From contig JAFAEW010000112.1 in the NCBI GenBank assembly GCA_023423835.1, positions 1 to 55,074 of the forward strand: a stretch of 55,074 bases of DNA, written 5' to 3'. The translations under genes were made by a program, and so were the position numbers. This document shows positions 1-8,239 of this stretch, in pieces. The first letter of the stretch is position 1, and every line of letters begins with the position of its first letter. Under the pieces are notes generated by a model that was not told where the DNA came from, did no database searches, and was given only the letters and a program-made list of their open reading frames with translations. The DNA comes from Bacteroidota bacterium (GTDB lineage Bacteria; Bacteroidota; Bacteroidia; Chitinophagales; Chitinophagaceae).

Positions 1-73
1 AAACATGACCTGACTGGTCTACTGAAATATCCTAAACCTCCTTCACGACATCTCCATAGTATCCGGTTTCGTT

Positions 74-123
74 CAACATGCGGCTTCATTGTTGGTGCTT
101 CGCACCCAACGAAGCCTTAGTTG
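74..123. repeat. Long imperfect hairpin, attC-like
   Basis: A 50-base imperfect palindrome. The outer arm CAAC (74-77) pairs with GTTG (120-123), the middle arm GGCTTC (82-87) with GAAGCC (111-116), and the inner arm GTTGGTGC with GCACCCAAC around a TTC loop, with small unpaired bulges between arms. GTTCAAC at 71-77 fits the integron core RYYYAAC on the plus strand; the opposite end (TTGTTATAGGGC, 121-132) fits GTTRRRY only poorly. It lies about 165 bases downstream of the stop of the broken DoxX-like gene on the minus strand, where an attC would sit in a gene cassette. It could equally be a family-specific intergenic repeat. No integrase is in the window. Confidence 0.4.
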
Positions 124-288
124 TTATAGGGCGTTTTTCTTTGTCTGTCAATTGTATTCATTTCCAAAATTCCCACCATTTTTTCTCAATTTGCTTGTCC
201 CAAAGTGTTCACTTTTAGTTTTTAACGATGCTATCGCTATTTGAATATTTGTTTAAGGTAATAGATTTAGCAATTGGAATACCACCAA

Positions 289-703
289 TCACTTCCAATA
301 AAAACCCAAATTGAAAGGGTATAATCCTATAAAGGTGATGTCCCACATTAAAATATTTATCCAAATGGGAATAGACATAAAGGCACCTATAATAGCTGTC
401 CGATTAAAAATAAGTAAAGTTCCAGTCAGTATTTGCAAAATACCAATAAACGAATTATATGGTTCCTGGCTTGTCTATACCAGGAAACTCGAAATAAATC
501 AATGACTTTTAGAGGCTGGTGCAGGTTGATGCGGTTGTATAAAACTGCCCGCCGATAAGTTTACTCCAACTGTACCTTAGTAATGTATAGGCTAACCAGA
601 TTCTTGCAACCAAAATGAAATAGTCCCAAAGAATTGCTTTGTCAAATTTCTTTTTTTCGTTCTCGGTCATGTAGTGATTCACCATTTTGTCACCTCCTTC
701 CAA
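289..703 (-). pseudogene. DoxX-like membrane protein, frameshifted
   Basis: Three pieces of one DoxX-like protein lie in order in different minus-strand frames. Piece one (703 to about 542) carries the first membrane span and ends at LIGGQF. Piece two (524-471) reads LHQPLKVIDLFRVSWYRQ, which matches the conserved region before the second span. Piece three (468-289) reads QEPYNSFIGILQILTG and continues through FNRTAIIGAF to a stop at 289-291. At least one indel sits near 525-541 and another at 468-471, and the C-terminal span expected in full-length members is missing. DoxX proteins are small membrane proteins linked to redox or surfactant functions; this copy cannot make an intact one. Its position beside an attC-like hairpin suggests decayed accessory DNA. 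Confidence 0.75.
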
Positions 704-1158
704 AGAAACATTTATTGATTATCATCAGTTTTCAATTGCGTTTGGCTTTTTACACGGCTTCGCCTCTCTCAGTCACATGAAGGGATGAAACAGTTGAAAA
801 ATCTGCTACTAATTTAAAAAGTTTTTTTTAGTAATAACGAAAAAAAATTCCGGCTCATAGGTTTTTTTTGATTTAGCTTCTAAAGCCAAATTGTCGGAAA
901 CAAAGTATAGTCGCTAATGTGTCCCTGCCCCTATTTATTCTACAGCCGATGGGCTGCCGGATAGCAGCGGAAAACCCGGTGAAGGCATCTGCGCATTGGC
1001 TTTGTGCCGGATTTGCAGCGGATAGCCGGAACTGCGGCCGATAGTAGCACCGCCGATGAGAGCCCCTGATTTTCCTGGTCTATCTTATTTTTTATAAAAT
1101 TCTGTGATGCTGGGCAAAACCATTTGACTGCATCAGCCGGCGGTCATGCACCATGTAT
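704..1158. other. Non-coding stretch with GC-rich repeat-like patch
   Basis: No supported gene. The left half is AT-rich with long A and T runs. At about 940-1070 composition changes sharply to GC-rich, with recurring words such as GCCGGATAGC, GCAGCGG and GCCGATAG, which looks like degenerate repeat sequence. The ten-base word ATAGTAGCAC at 1041-1050 recurs upstream of hddA at 10719-10728. Confidence 0.5.
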
Positions 1159-1374
1159 TCAGATCCGGTCTTCTTTATGCAACCATTTTTTGTACATGAG
1201 ATCGACTATCAGAAGGAACAGTCCAAAAACCGGTAAGAAAAACAAAATTAAGAGCTTAAGCACTTTGATTTTAAAATCGGTCTTGCGGTCATTCAAAACA
1301 ATAACCGCCACAAATGCGATGATCGTTAAATAAACGAGAATGATAAAAACGACTTGTTGCTGGGTAATAAACAT
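1159..1374 (-). CDS. Small two-span membrane protein, PLDc_N-like
   Basis: I do not recognise a named gene. The 71-residue product has two hydrophobic segments (about residues 6-24 and 37-56) separated by a short basic, hydrophilic linker, and ends in a basic tail (MYKKWLHKEDRI). The motif PVFGLFLLIVDLMYKKW resembles the small PLDc_N/cardiolipin-synthase N-terminal membrane domain. The reading frame is open 33 codons further upstream to 1473, but the internal ATG at 1374 gives a compact product starting MFITQQQ just before the first span, so I prefer it. It is transcribed away from the aldehyde dehydrogenase gene. Confidence 0.55.
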   Translation of the reverse strand: MFITQQQVVFIILVYLTIIAFVAVIVLNDRKTDFKIKVLKLLILFFLPVFGLFLLIVDLMYKKWLHKEDRI

Positions 1375-1488
1375 TCCGGGACGAAAATAGGTTTTTGTGT
1401 TAATACTTCCCCTTAAAAAATCCTCACTGATAACAAAGAAATCGAATCCGGTTGTTAAATTTAAGATGTACATCTATTATTTATTCTT

Positions 1489-1496
1489 CATCTTTG
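1489..1496 (+). promoter_or_regulatory. -7 element (CATCTTTG) of the aldehyde dehydrogenase gene
   Basis: Seven of eight bases match the Bacteroidota -7 consensus TAnnTTTG, and the element lies 16 bases before the ATG. No convincing -33 TTG at normal spacing was seen. Confidence 0.4.
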
Positions 1497-1512
1497 TATT
1501 AAACTTTACATA

Positions 1513-3033
1513 ATGGACTTTTTGAAAGAATTGGGAATCTCCGCACAAAATGACGGAGTTTCTACCGGCTCTGACTGGATGAAAGGTAATGGCGAAAAAA
1601 TAGATTCGTACTCTCCCGTTGACGGAAAGCTGATTGCTTCGGTAACTGCAGGCGACCGCGAGGACTACGATGCAATGATGGAAAAAGCAACCGCTGCTTT
1701 TAAAGAATGGAGAATGTGGCCGGCTCCGAAAAGAGGCGAAGTGGTGCGTCAGCTCGGAGAGGCATTGAGAAAATACAAAGATCCTCTTGGAAAACTAGTA
1801 AGCTATGAAATGGGAAAAAGCCTGCAGGAAGGCTGGGGTGAAGTGCAGGAAATGATTGATATCTGTGATTTTGCCGTGGGATTATCGCGACAGTTGTACG
1901 GACTTACCATGGCAAGCGAAAGGCCGATGCACCGCATGTTTGAACAATGGCATCCGCTTGGCGTGGTTGGAATTATTTCAGCCTTCAATTTCCCGGTTGC
2001 GGTTTGGAGCTGGAATACCGCTATCGCATTGGTTTGCGGAGACGTTTGCGTTTGGAAACCTTCGTCGAAAACCCCGCTTTGTGCCGTTGCCTGTCAAAAA
2101 ATAATTGCGGATGTATTGAAGAAGAATGGCGCTCCTGAAGGTGTGAGCAACCTGATTGTTGGCAATGCAGCAGGTGATTTCATCAACAACGATAAACGCA
2201 TTCAACTGGTTTCCTTCACCGGTTCTACGAGAGTCGGCCGCCACGTAGCGACCACGGTTGCTGAACGTTTCGGTAAAACGATTCTTGAATTGGGTGGAAA
2301 CAACGCGATCATCGTTTCAGAACATGCCGATTTTAATTTGCTCCTTTCCGGCGTTGTTTTTGGAGCGGTGGGAACTGCGGGTCAAAGATGCACCACTACG
2401 AGAAGGCTGATTATTCAGGATTCCATTTACGATAAAACGCTGGCAATTCTGAAAAATGCGTATGTTCAACTAAAGGTGGGCGATCCTTTGGATTCAAATA
2501 ATCATGTTGGTCCGTTGATCGATCAAAAAGCCGTTCAGGATTTTTTAAATGCCATTGAAAAGGCGAAACAGCAGGGCGGCAAAGTGATTGTGGAAGGTAA
2601 AAAACTGGAAGGTGACGGATACGAAAGCGGTTGTTACGTTACACCCTGTATCATTGAAGCTAACAATGATCTTGAGATCGTGCAGGAAGAAACTTTCGCT
2701 CCTATCCTTTATGTAATGAGATATCAGAATATTGAAGATGCGATCCACATGCAGAATGCGGTGCCGCAAGGTCTTTCATCTTCCATCTTTACGCTAAACA
2801 TGCGCGAAATGGAACTATTTTTATCTGCTACCGGCAGCGATTGCGGAATTGCCAATGTAAATATCGGAACGAGCGGAGCCGAAATCGGCGGTGCATTTGG
2901 AGGAGAAAAAGAAACCGGTGGCGGCAGGGAAAGTGGTTCTGATGCCTGGAAAGCGTATATGCGCAGGCAAACAAACACAGTAAACTACAGTAACCAACTG
3001 CCATTGGCACAGGGAATAAAGTTTACGATCTAG
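1513..3033 (+). CDS. Aldehyde dehydrogenase, ALDH7 / alpha-aminoadipate semialdehyde type
   Basis: A 506-residue NAD(P)-dependent aldehyde dehydrogenase. The catalytic cysteine lies in GQRCTTTRR (C293) and the general-base glutamate in LELGGNNA (E259); the nucleotide-binding region contains FTGSTRVGR and the substrate-channel region SAFNFPVAVWSWN. The ELGGNNA and QRCTTTRR signatures and the length fit the ALDH7 (antiquitin) branch, which oxidises L-alpha-aminoadipate semialdehyde / piperideine-6-carboxylate in lysine breakdown. No other lysine-degradation gene is adjacent, so the substrate comes from family resemblance only. It appears monocistronic with its own -7 element; the next gene starts 99 bases downstream. 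Confidence 0.88.
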   Translation: MDFLKELGISAQNDGVSTGSDWMKGNGEKIDSYSPVDGKLIASVTAGDREDYDAMMEKATAAFKEWRMWPAPKRGEVVRQLGEALRKYKDPLGKLVSYEMGKSLQEGWGEVQEMIDICDFAVGLSRQLYGLTMASERPMHRMFEQWHPLGVVGIISAFNFPVAVWSWNTAIALVCGDVCVWKPSSKTPLCAVACQKIIADVLKKNGAPEGVSNLIVGNAAGDFINNDKRIQLVSFTGSTRVGRHVATTVAERFGKTILELGGNNAIIVSEHADFNLLLSGVVFGAVGTAGQRCTTTRRLIIQDSIYDKTLAILKNAYVQLKVGDPLDSNNHVGPLIDQKAVQDFLNAIEKAKQQGGKVIVEGKKLEGDGYESGCYVTPCIIEANNDLEIVQEETFAPILYVMRYQNIEDAIHMQNAVPQGLSSSIFTLNMREMELFLSATGSDCGIANVNIGTSGAEIGGAFGGEKETGGGRESGSDAWKAYMRRQTNTVNYSNQLPLAQGIKFTI

Positions 3034-3132
3034 TTGGGAACGAATCCTTAAAATTGCGGCAAGGCGATGGCAAATGCGTCTTTTGCCGCAATTTTGTCTG
3101 ATATCATCAATAAGAAAAATGAGACGTTTAAT

Positions 3133-4818
3133 ATGAAGAAAGTAGTTGCACTGGCGTTGTTGTTTATTTCCACCGTATCCTTTTCCCAGAAAGACCTGAA
3201 AATGTGGTATCACCTTGACCCGGAAACAGATAGCGTAAATGGAATCAGTCTTGCGAAAACCTATCAGTTCCTGGAAGGGAAAAAAGCTACGCCGATCATT
3301 GTAGCGGTAATAGATTCGGGTATCGATACCGCGCATGAAGACCTGAAAAATGTATTGTGGACGAATGTGAAAGAGATTCCGGGAAACGGCAAAGACGATG
3401 ATGGAAACGGCTACGTTGATGACGTGCACGGATGGAATTTCCTCGGTAACAAAAACGGTCAGAATGTTGACAAGGAAAACGGGGAAAAGGTAAGGGTTTA
3501 CTACAAATTCAAATCGCGGTTTGAAGGAAAGGATATTGATACTTCGAAGCTTTCGGCCGACGAAAACTGGGATTATTACGAATGGAAGAAAGCGGCAGCG
3601 GAAATGAAGATCAATCCCGAAGAAAAGATGCAGATCGCGATGATGGAAATGATATTGACTTCGGTAAAGAAAAATGACGCAGTGCTCACAGATGAGATGG
3701 GAAAAACTTCCTATACCCGTGCAGACCTTGAAAGCTTTGCTCCTGAAACGGCAAGGGGAAAGCAGGCGAAGCTTGGGATGGTAACCCTTCTAAAAATGCT
3801 GCAAATGGACGAGGATAAAACCAATACCGAACTGATACAGGAACTTGCCGATTATATCGATGGCAAAAACCGCGAGATCGAGGCAATGGAAGCTAAACCA
3901 AGAGATTACAGGGCAGAGATCATTAAGGATAATTATTACGATATCAATGACCGGTATTATGGTAATAACGATATCATGGGCCCTTCGTCTATGCACGGCA
4001 CGCATGTTTCAGGAATCATTGCCGCTGACCGCACAAATGATGTTGGAATAAAAGGCATAGCCGATCACGTAAAGCTGATGATGATACGCGCAGTTCCTGA
4101 CGGAGATGAATATGATAAGGATATTGCACTGGCAATTGTTTATGCGGTGAATAATGGAGCAAAGGTTATCAGCATGAGTTTTGGAAAAGGATTTTCTCCC
4201 GAGAAAAAATGGGTGGATGAAGCGGTGAAATATGCACAGTCGAAGGATGTTTTGCTGGTTCATGCGGCGGGAAATGAAGCGCAGGATATTGATACCTCCG
4301 ATAATTTTCCAAATGCATGGCTGATGGAAACCGGGCAAACAGCTCCAAATTTTATTACCGTTGGAGCCAGCGGCGACAAACATATTTTCGGGGGAAAAAT
4401 TGCAGCGGATTTCAGTAATTTCGGAGGTAAAACGGTTGACGTTTTCGCTCCGGGCGTAAGAATTTATTCCACTCTACCCGGTGGTGATAAGTATGGCAAC
4501 CTCGATGGAACGAGTATGGCAGCTCCGGTAGTATCGGGCATTGCAGCGCTTATCCGCTCGTATTATCCAAAACTTTCGGCTGAGCAGGTAAAATATGCTA
4601 TTGTAAATTCGGTTCAAAAACCTTCTGATGAGGATACAGTTTATCAGCCGGGTACCGATACGAAAGTGGAGTTGTCTGATCTCAGCAAATCCGGTGGTAT
4701 TGTAAATGCTTATGGCGCGCTGAAACTTGCATCTACCTTGCAGCCCGAGCAGAAAAAGAAATCTCCGGAAAATAAAAAACTGGAAGCATCTTTATTAAAT
4801 CCCATTGACACAAAATAA
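3133..4818 (+). CDS. Secreted S8 (subtilisin-like) serine peptidase
   Basis: A 561-residue subtilase. The catalytic triad is visible: Asp61 in VIDSGIDTAHED, His288 in HGTHVSGIIAA and Ser461 in GTSMAAPVVSGIAAL, with the oxyanion-hole Asn in HAAGNEA. I chose the ATG at 3133 rather than the upstream ATG at 3067 because it begins a good signal peptide (MKKVVALALLFISTVSFSQ). About 227 residues separate Asp and His, far more than in classical subtilisin; the insert is charged and helical-looking (DENWDYYEWKKAAAEMK and after), a form common in Bacteroidota subtilases. There is no propeptide and no obvious C-terminal sorting domain. Six bases separate it from the DinB gene, so co-transcription is plausible. 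Confidence 0.9.
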   Translation: MKKVVALALLFISTVSFSQKDLKMWYHLDPETDSVNGISLAKTYQFLEGKKATPIIVAVIDSGIDTAHEDLKNVLWTNVKEIPGNGKDDDGNGYVDDVHGWNFLGNKNGQNVDKENGEKVRVYYKFKSRFEGKDIDTSKLSADENWDYYEWKKAAAEMKINPEEKMQIAMMEMILTSVKKNDAVLTDEMGKTSYTRADLESFAPETARGKQAKLGMVTLLKMLQMDEDKTNTELIQELADYIDGKNREIEAMEAKPRDYRAEIIKDNYYDINDRYYGNNDIMGPSSMHGTHVSGIIAADRTNDVGIKGIADHVKLMMIRAVPDGDEYDKDIALAIVYAVNNGAKVISMSFGKGFSPEKKWVDEAVKYAQSKDVLLVHAAGNEAQDIDTSDNFPNAWLMETGQTAPNFITVGASGDKHIFGGKIAADFSNFGGKTVDVFAPGVRIYSTLPGGDKYGNLDGTSMAAPVVSGIAALIRSYYPKLSAEQVKYAIVNSVQKPSDEDTVYQPGTDTKVELSDLSKSGGIVNAYGALKLASTLQPEQKKKSPENKKLEASLLNPIDTK

Positions 4819-4824
4819 ATTTTT

Positions 4825-5343
4825 ATGAGCCGTCCACAAGCAAATGACTACGCCCCGCATTATGCTCCTTATGTTCAACTGACCGAAGGAATTTCGGTAG
4901 AAGAGGTAATCCGCAATCATTCGGCCGATATCAGTCAGTTCTTTGAATCCCTTCCGAAGGAAAAGGAAGACTTTGCTTATGCCGATGGCAAATGGACACT
5001 CAAGCAGGTACTGCAACACGTAACGGATACGGAAAGAGTATTTATTTACCGTGCACTCCGGTTTGCGAGAAAAGATAAAACGCCGCTTGCAGGATTTGAA
5101 GAAGATGAATATGCGAAAAATGACTACAGCCGCGAAAGGGATTTTGATAGTTTGAAAGAAGAATTCCGGCTGCTGAGGAAATCGACGAACCTTTTCTTTT
5201 CAACTTTGAATGAAGACCAACTGAACGCGGCCGGCACTGCAAGCAATCATACCATCACGGTGAATGCCCTGGCATTTATTGCTATTGGCCATCTGCTGCA
5301 TCATAAAAAGATCATAGCCGAAAGATATCTTTCCCAACCATGA
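4825..5343 (+). CDS. DinB-family protein
   Basis: A 172-residue protein of the DinB/YfiT-like four-helix bundle superfamily. Candidate metal-binding histidines are in QHVTDTERV (near residue 65) and IGHLLHHKKII (near residue 160), consistent with the family's His triad. Members are putative metal-dependent enzymes, some acting as thiol transferases; the substrate here is unknown. The stop overlaps the lpxB start in ATGA (5340-5343), so the two are probably translationally coupled. Confidence 0.8.
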   Translation: MSRPQANDYAPHYAPYVQLTEGISVEEVIRNHSADISQFFESLPKEKEDFAYADGKWTLKQVLQHVTDTERVFIYRALRFARKDKTPLAGFEEDEYAKNDYSRERDFDSLKEEFRLLRKSTNLFFSTLNEDQLNAAGTASNHTITVNALAFIAIGHLLHHKKIIAERYLSQP

Positions 5344-6476
5344 AATATTACCTGATTGCCGGGGAAGCAAGTGGAGATTTGCATGGCAGCAACCTGATTA
5401 AAGAAATAAGATTTAAAGATCCGGAAGCAGAATTCCGGGCCTGGGGAGGCGATCTGATGGCAGAGGCCGGAGCCCAGCTTGTAAAGCATTATCGCGATCT
5501 GGCTTTCATGGGTTTTGCCGAAGTGTTGATGAATTTAAAAACGATTCTGAAAAATCTAAAATTCTGCAAACAAGATATCCTCCGCTTTCATCCCGATGTA
5601 ATTATCCTGATTGATTATCCCGGATTCAATTTGAGAATCGCTGAATGGGGAAAAGAAAACGGGTTCAAAATCGTCTTTTATATTTCTCCGCAGGTGTGGG
5701 CATGGAAGGAAAGCCGGGTTCCGAAAATGAAGAAAAATATCGACAAGATGCTTGTCATCCTTCCATTTGAAAAAAATTATTTCGAGGAAAAGTGGCAATG
5801 GAAAGTCGATTATGTGGGACATCCGCTGTTGGAGGTGGTTGAAAATTTTAAAGCAACGGAAAAATCAAATCCTGAAAAATTCTTCAATCCCGTAATCGAT
5901 GAATCGCGGAAGGAAATCATCGCGTTGCTGCCCGGAAGCAGAAAACAGGAAATATTAAAAAAACTTCCGGTAATGCTTTCGGTAACGAAAAAGTTTCCTG
6001 ATTATCGTTTCATTGTGGCCAAAGCACCGGGACAAACAGATAGTTTTTACGATGATTTGCTTTCCGGACATGAGAACGTTGAAACAGTTGGAAATGCAAC
6101 CTACCATCTGCTCAATCATGCAAAGGCGGCGCTCGTCACGAGTGGCACGGCAACCCTCGAAACCGCATTATTTGGCGTTCCAGAGGTCGTTTGTTACAAA
6201 GGAAATCCGGTCAGTTACCACATTGCAAAAAGGCTGATCAAAATTAAATACATTTCGCTCGTAAACCTGATTATGGATAAACCGGTGGTAACCGAGCTCA
6301 TACAAAACGACCTGAATGAGAAAAATCTCACCCGTGAATTGAATTTATTGCTGAATGATCCGGAGAAGATTCGACAAATAAAAAAAGACTACGCAGAACT
6401 CAAACGCATCTTAAGTAAGGAAGGAAACGCATCAGCAAAGGCGGCATCGCTGATACTTGAATTTTTGAGAAAATAG
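5340..6476 (+). CDS. lpxB: Lipid-A-disaccharide synthase
   Basis: LpxB (GT19) condenses UDP-2,3-diacylglucosamine with lipid X to give lipid A disaccharide at the inner face of the cytoplasmic membrane. The 378-residue length is normal. The N-terminus MKYYLIAGEASGDLHGSNL is the family signature, followed by IDYPGFNLRIA, ISPQVWAWKESR, VGHPLLE and LLPGSRKQEI, with the donor-site segment VTSGTATLETALFGVPEVV in the C-terminal half. Its start overlaps the DinB stop. It shows that the organism makes a lipid-A-based outer membrane and fits the surface-glycan cluster downstream. Confidence 0.96.
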   Translation: MKYYLIAGEASGDLHGSNLIKEIRFKDPEAEFRAWGGDLMAEAGAQLVKHYRDLAFMGFAEVLMNLKTILKNLKFCKQDILRFHPDVIILIDYPGFNLRIAEWGKENGFKIVFYISPQVWAWKESRVPKMKKNIDKMLVILPFEKNYFEEKWQWKVDYVGHPLLEVVENFKATEKSNPEKFFNPVIDESRKEIIALLPGSRKQEILKKLPVMLSVTKKFPDYRFIVAKAPGQTDSFYDDLLSGHENVETVGNATYHLLNHAKAALVTSGTATLETALFGVPEVVCYKGNPVSYHIAKRLIKIKYISLVNLIMDKPVVTELIQNDLNEKNLTRELNLLLNDPEKIRQIKKDYAELKRILSKEGNASAKAASLILEFLRK

Positions 6477-6480
6477 CATA

Positions 6481-6645
6481 TTATCTGAAGATCGCTTTAA
6501 AAATAATAATAAGCAGTGCAATGATAAACATGTACAGTGAAATGCGATTCATCCCATGCATGTATTTGACAAACTTCGAGCGGTGTTCATTCGGATCTCT
6601 TTTTTTGAGGAATAAATATTCCCCTATCTGGTCTAAAAATTTCAT
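6481..6645 (-). CDS. Small membrane protein, DUF6728-like
   Basis: A 54-residue product on the minus strand: it starts MKFLDQIGEYLFLKKRD, has a central YMHGMNRISLYMF motif and ends in one hydrophobic span (FIIALLIIIFKAIFR). The pattern 'basic N-terminus, HGMNRIS, single C-terminal span' resembles small conserved Bacteroidota membrane proteins (DUF6728). It converges on lpxB with four bases between the stops. The function is unknown. Confidence 0.65.
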   Translation of the reverse strand: MKFLDQIGEYLFLKKRDPNEHRSKFVKYMHGMNRISLYMFIIALLIIIFKAIFR

Positions 6646-6817
6646 TTCGGAGGTTTAAATTCAAAATTACGCTTTTTCGAAAAACAGCGATGCCGCCATG
6701 ACCGGACGTCCCGCCACGAATCTCCACAGAAAATTAATTAAAAAGAAAACCGTCCTATTCCAATTTTCTCTTATTTTTAAAGATATTTCAGCTATTTATA
6801 ACCTGAAACCTACTGCT

Positions 6818-8206
6818 GTGAAGATCAAAGAAACGATTTATGAGAACAGTCCTGTGTGGCTGCAAAATTCTGTGGTGGCAGCTTACGGATATTACTGGAA
6901 AAAAAGACGCTTTTCAAACCTGTTTGAGGAAGAATATTTTAAGGCGAGAGAAAGGGAAGGATTTTCTCTTGCCGAATGGCAGGAATATGTTCAACTGCAA
7001 ATCCGGCGTCTAATGCTGCACGCTTTTAATACTGTGCCCTTTTATCATGATCGGTTTTTAAGATCGGGTTTCAATGAAACAAAGCTGAAAACCATAACAG
7101 TTGATAGACTTTCTCAACTGCCTGTTCTGCAAAAAGATGATTTCAGAAAAAATGGAACAACAACGATGCTGTCATCCAATCTTCAACCAAACGGCATTTA
7201 TTTAAAAAGCAGCGGAAGTTCGGGCACACCTACTCAAACGAGGTTTTCACATGCGATGCATCAGCGGTGGTATGCTCTGATGGAAAGCCGGGTTAGAAAC
7301 TGGGCAGGCGTGTCTTCAAATATTCCGAGAGGTATGATCGGTGGCAGAAAAATAATGGCGGGAAGCAATCAAAAGCCACCATTCTACCGATATAATCCTT
7401 TTGAGAAACAAACTTACTTTTCCGCTTTTCACATCAGTGAAAAAAATGCTTCGAGTTACCTTGAAGGCATGAAAAAGCATCTGGTTGAATATATGACGGG
7501 ATATGCCATGAGCAACTATTTTTTAGCAACGAATCTTCAGCAATGCGGACTAACAGCCCCGCCGATGAAGGCAGTAATAACATCGAGCGAAAATTTGACG
7601 GCGGAAATGAGAAGCTTGTTGGAACGGACTTATGATTGTAAAGTTTTCAATAGCTGGAGTGGAATTGAAGCTTGTGGATTGGTAAGTGAATGCAAGGCAG
7701 GAAATCTCCATATACATCTCGATGCGGGATGGATAGAATTGTTAGACCGTGATCTGCATCCTGTAAAATCAGGCCAGCCAGGAGATGTTTATTGTACCGG
7801 ATTTTTGAACTATGATCAACCGCTGATCCGTTACAAAATCGGTGACCAGATGGTATTTTCCGGCGAAAGTTGCAGTTGTGGTTCTCAGCTTCCGGTTGTG
7901 AAGGAAATCATTGGAAGATGTGAAGATGTTGTTTACGGAAAGGATGGACGAAAAATGGTGCGGTTTCATAACGTCTTCAAAAGCACACCCGTTATTCAGA
8001 AGGCACAGGTTTTCCAGGATTCACTGGATTATATCGTACTGAAAATTATCAGTGACCGGCCATTAAGAAGGCAAGAAGTGGAGGTCTTAAACCGTAAAAT
8101 ACATACACAGTTGGGAAAAATTGAAGTGAGAATTGAGCGGGTAAATGAGATTCCACTGACGGCAAATGGAAAGTTTAAAGCAGTCGTTTCAACCATAACC
8201 TTTTAA
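6818..8206 (+). CDS. CapK/PaaK-like adenylate-forming enzyme
   Basis: About 462 residues resembling phenylacetate-CoA ligase (PaaK) and the CapK proteins of capsule clusters. The ATP/AMP-binding loop is YLKSSGSSGTPTQTRF near residues 130-145, and the C-terminal domain contains GRCEDVVYGKDGRKM and the family's usual terminal lysine region (LTANGKFKAVV). Family members activate acids as adenylates; CapK-type members occur in polysaccharide loci with unclear substrates. The frame is open to an ATG at 6698, but homologues generally begin at the segment reading IKETIYENSPVW, which favours the GTG at 6818. The gene heads the glycan cluster and is followed at 33 bases by a glycosyltransferase. Confidence 0.8.
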   Translation: MKIKETIYENSPVWLQNSVVAAYGYYWKKRRFSNLFEEEYFKAREREGFSLAEWQEYVQLQIRRLMLHAFNTVPFYHDRFLRSGFNETKLKTITVDRLSQLPVLQKDDFRKNGTTTMLSSNLQPNGIYLKSSGSSGTPTQTRFSHAMHQRWYALMESRVRNWAGVSSNIPRGMIGGRKIMAGSNQKPPFYRYNPFEKQTYFSAFHISEKNASSYLEGMKKHLVEYMTGYAMSNYFLATNLQQCGLTAPPMKAVITSSENLTAEMRSLLERTYDCKVFNSWSGIEACGLVSECKAGNLHIHLDAGWIELLDRDLHPVKSGQPGDVYCTGFLNYDQPLIRYKIGDQMVFSGESCSCGSQLPVVKEIIGRCEDVVYGKDGRKMVRFHNVFKSTPVIQKAQVFQDSLDYIVLKIISDRPLRRQEVEVLNRKIHTQLGKIEVRIERVNEIPLTANGKFKAVVSTITF

Positions 8207-8239
8207 AAAATAACGTTCGCTATAGTTAATTCTTCCGAG

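Noticed and set aside
311..505. 64-codon plus-strand frame near the left edge
   Set aside because: Antisense shadow of the decayed DoxX-like gene.
2821..3429. 202-codon minus-strand frame across the aldehyde dehydrogenase end and protease start
   Set aside because: Overlaps two well-supported genes and looks like random sequence.
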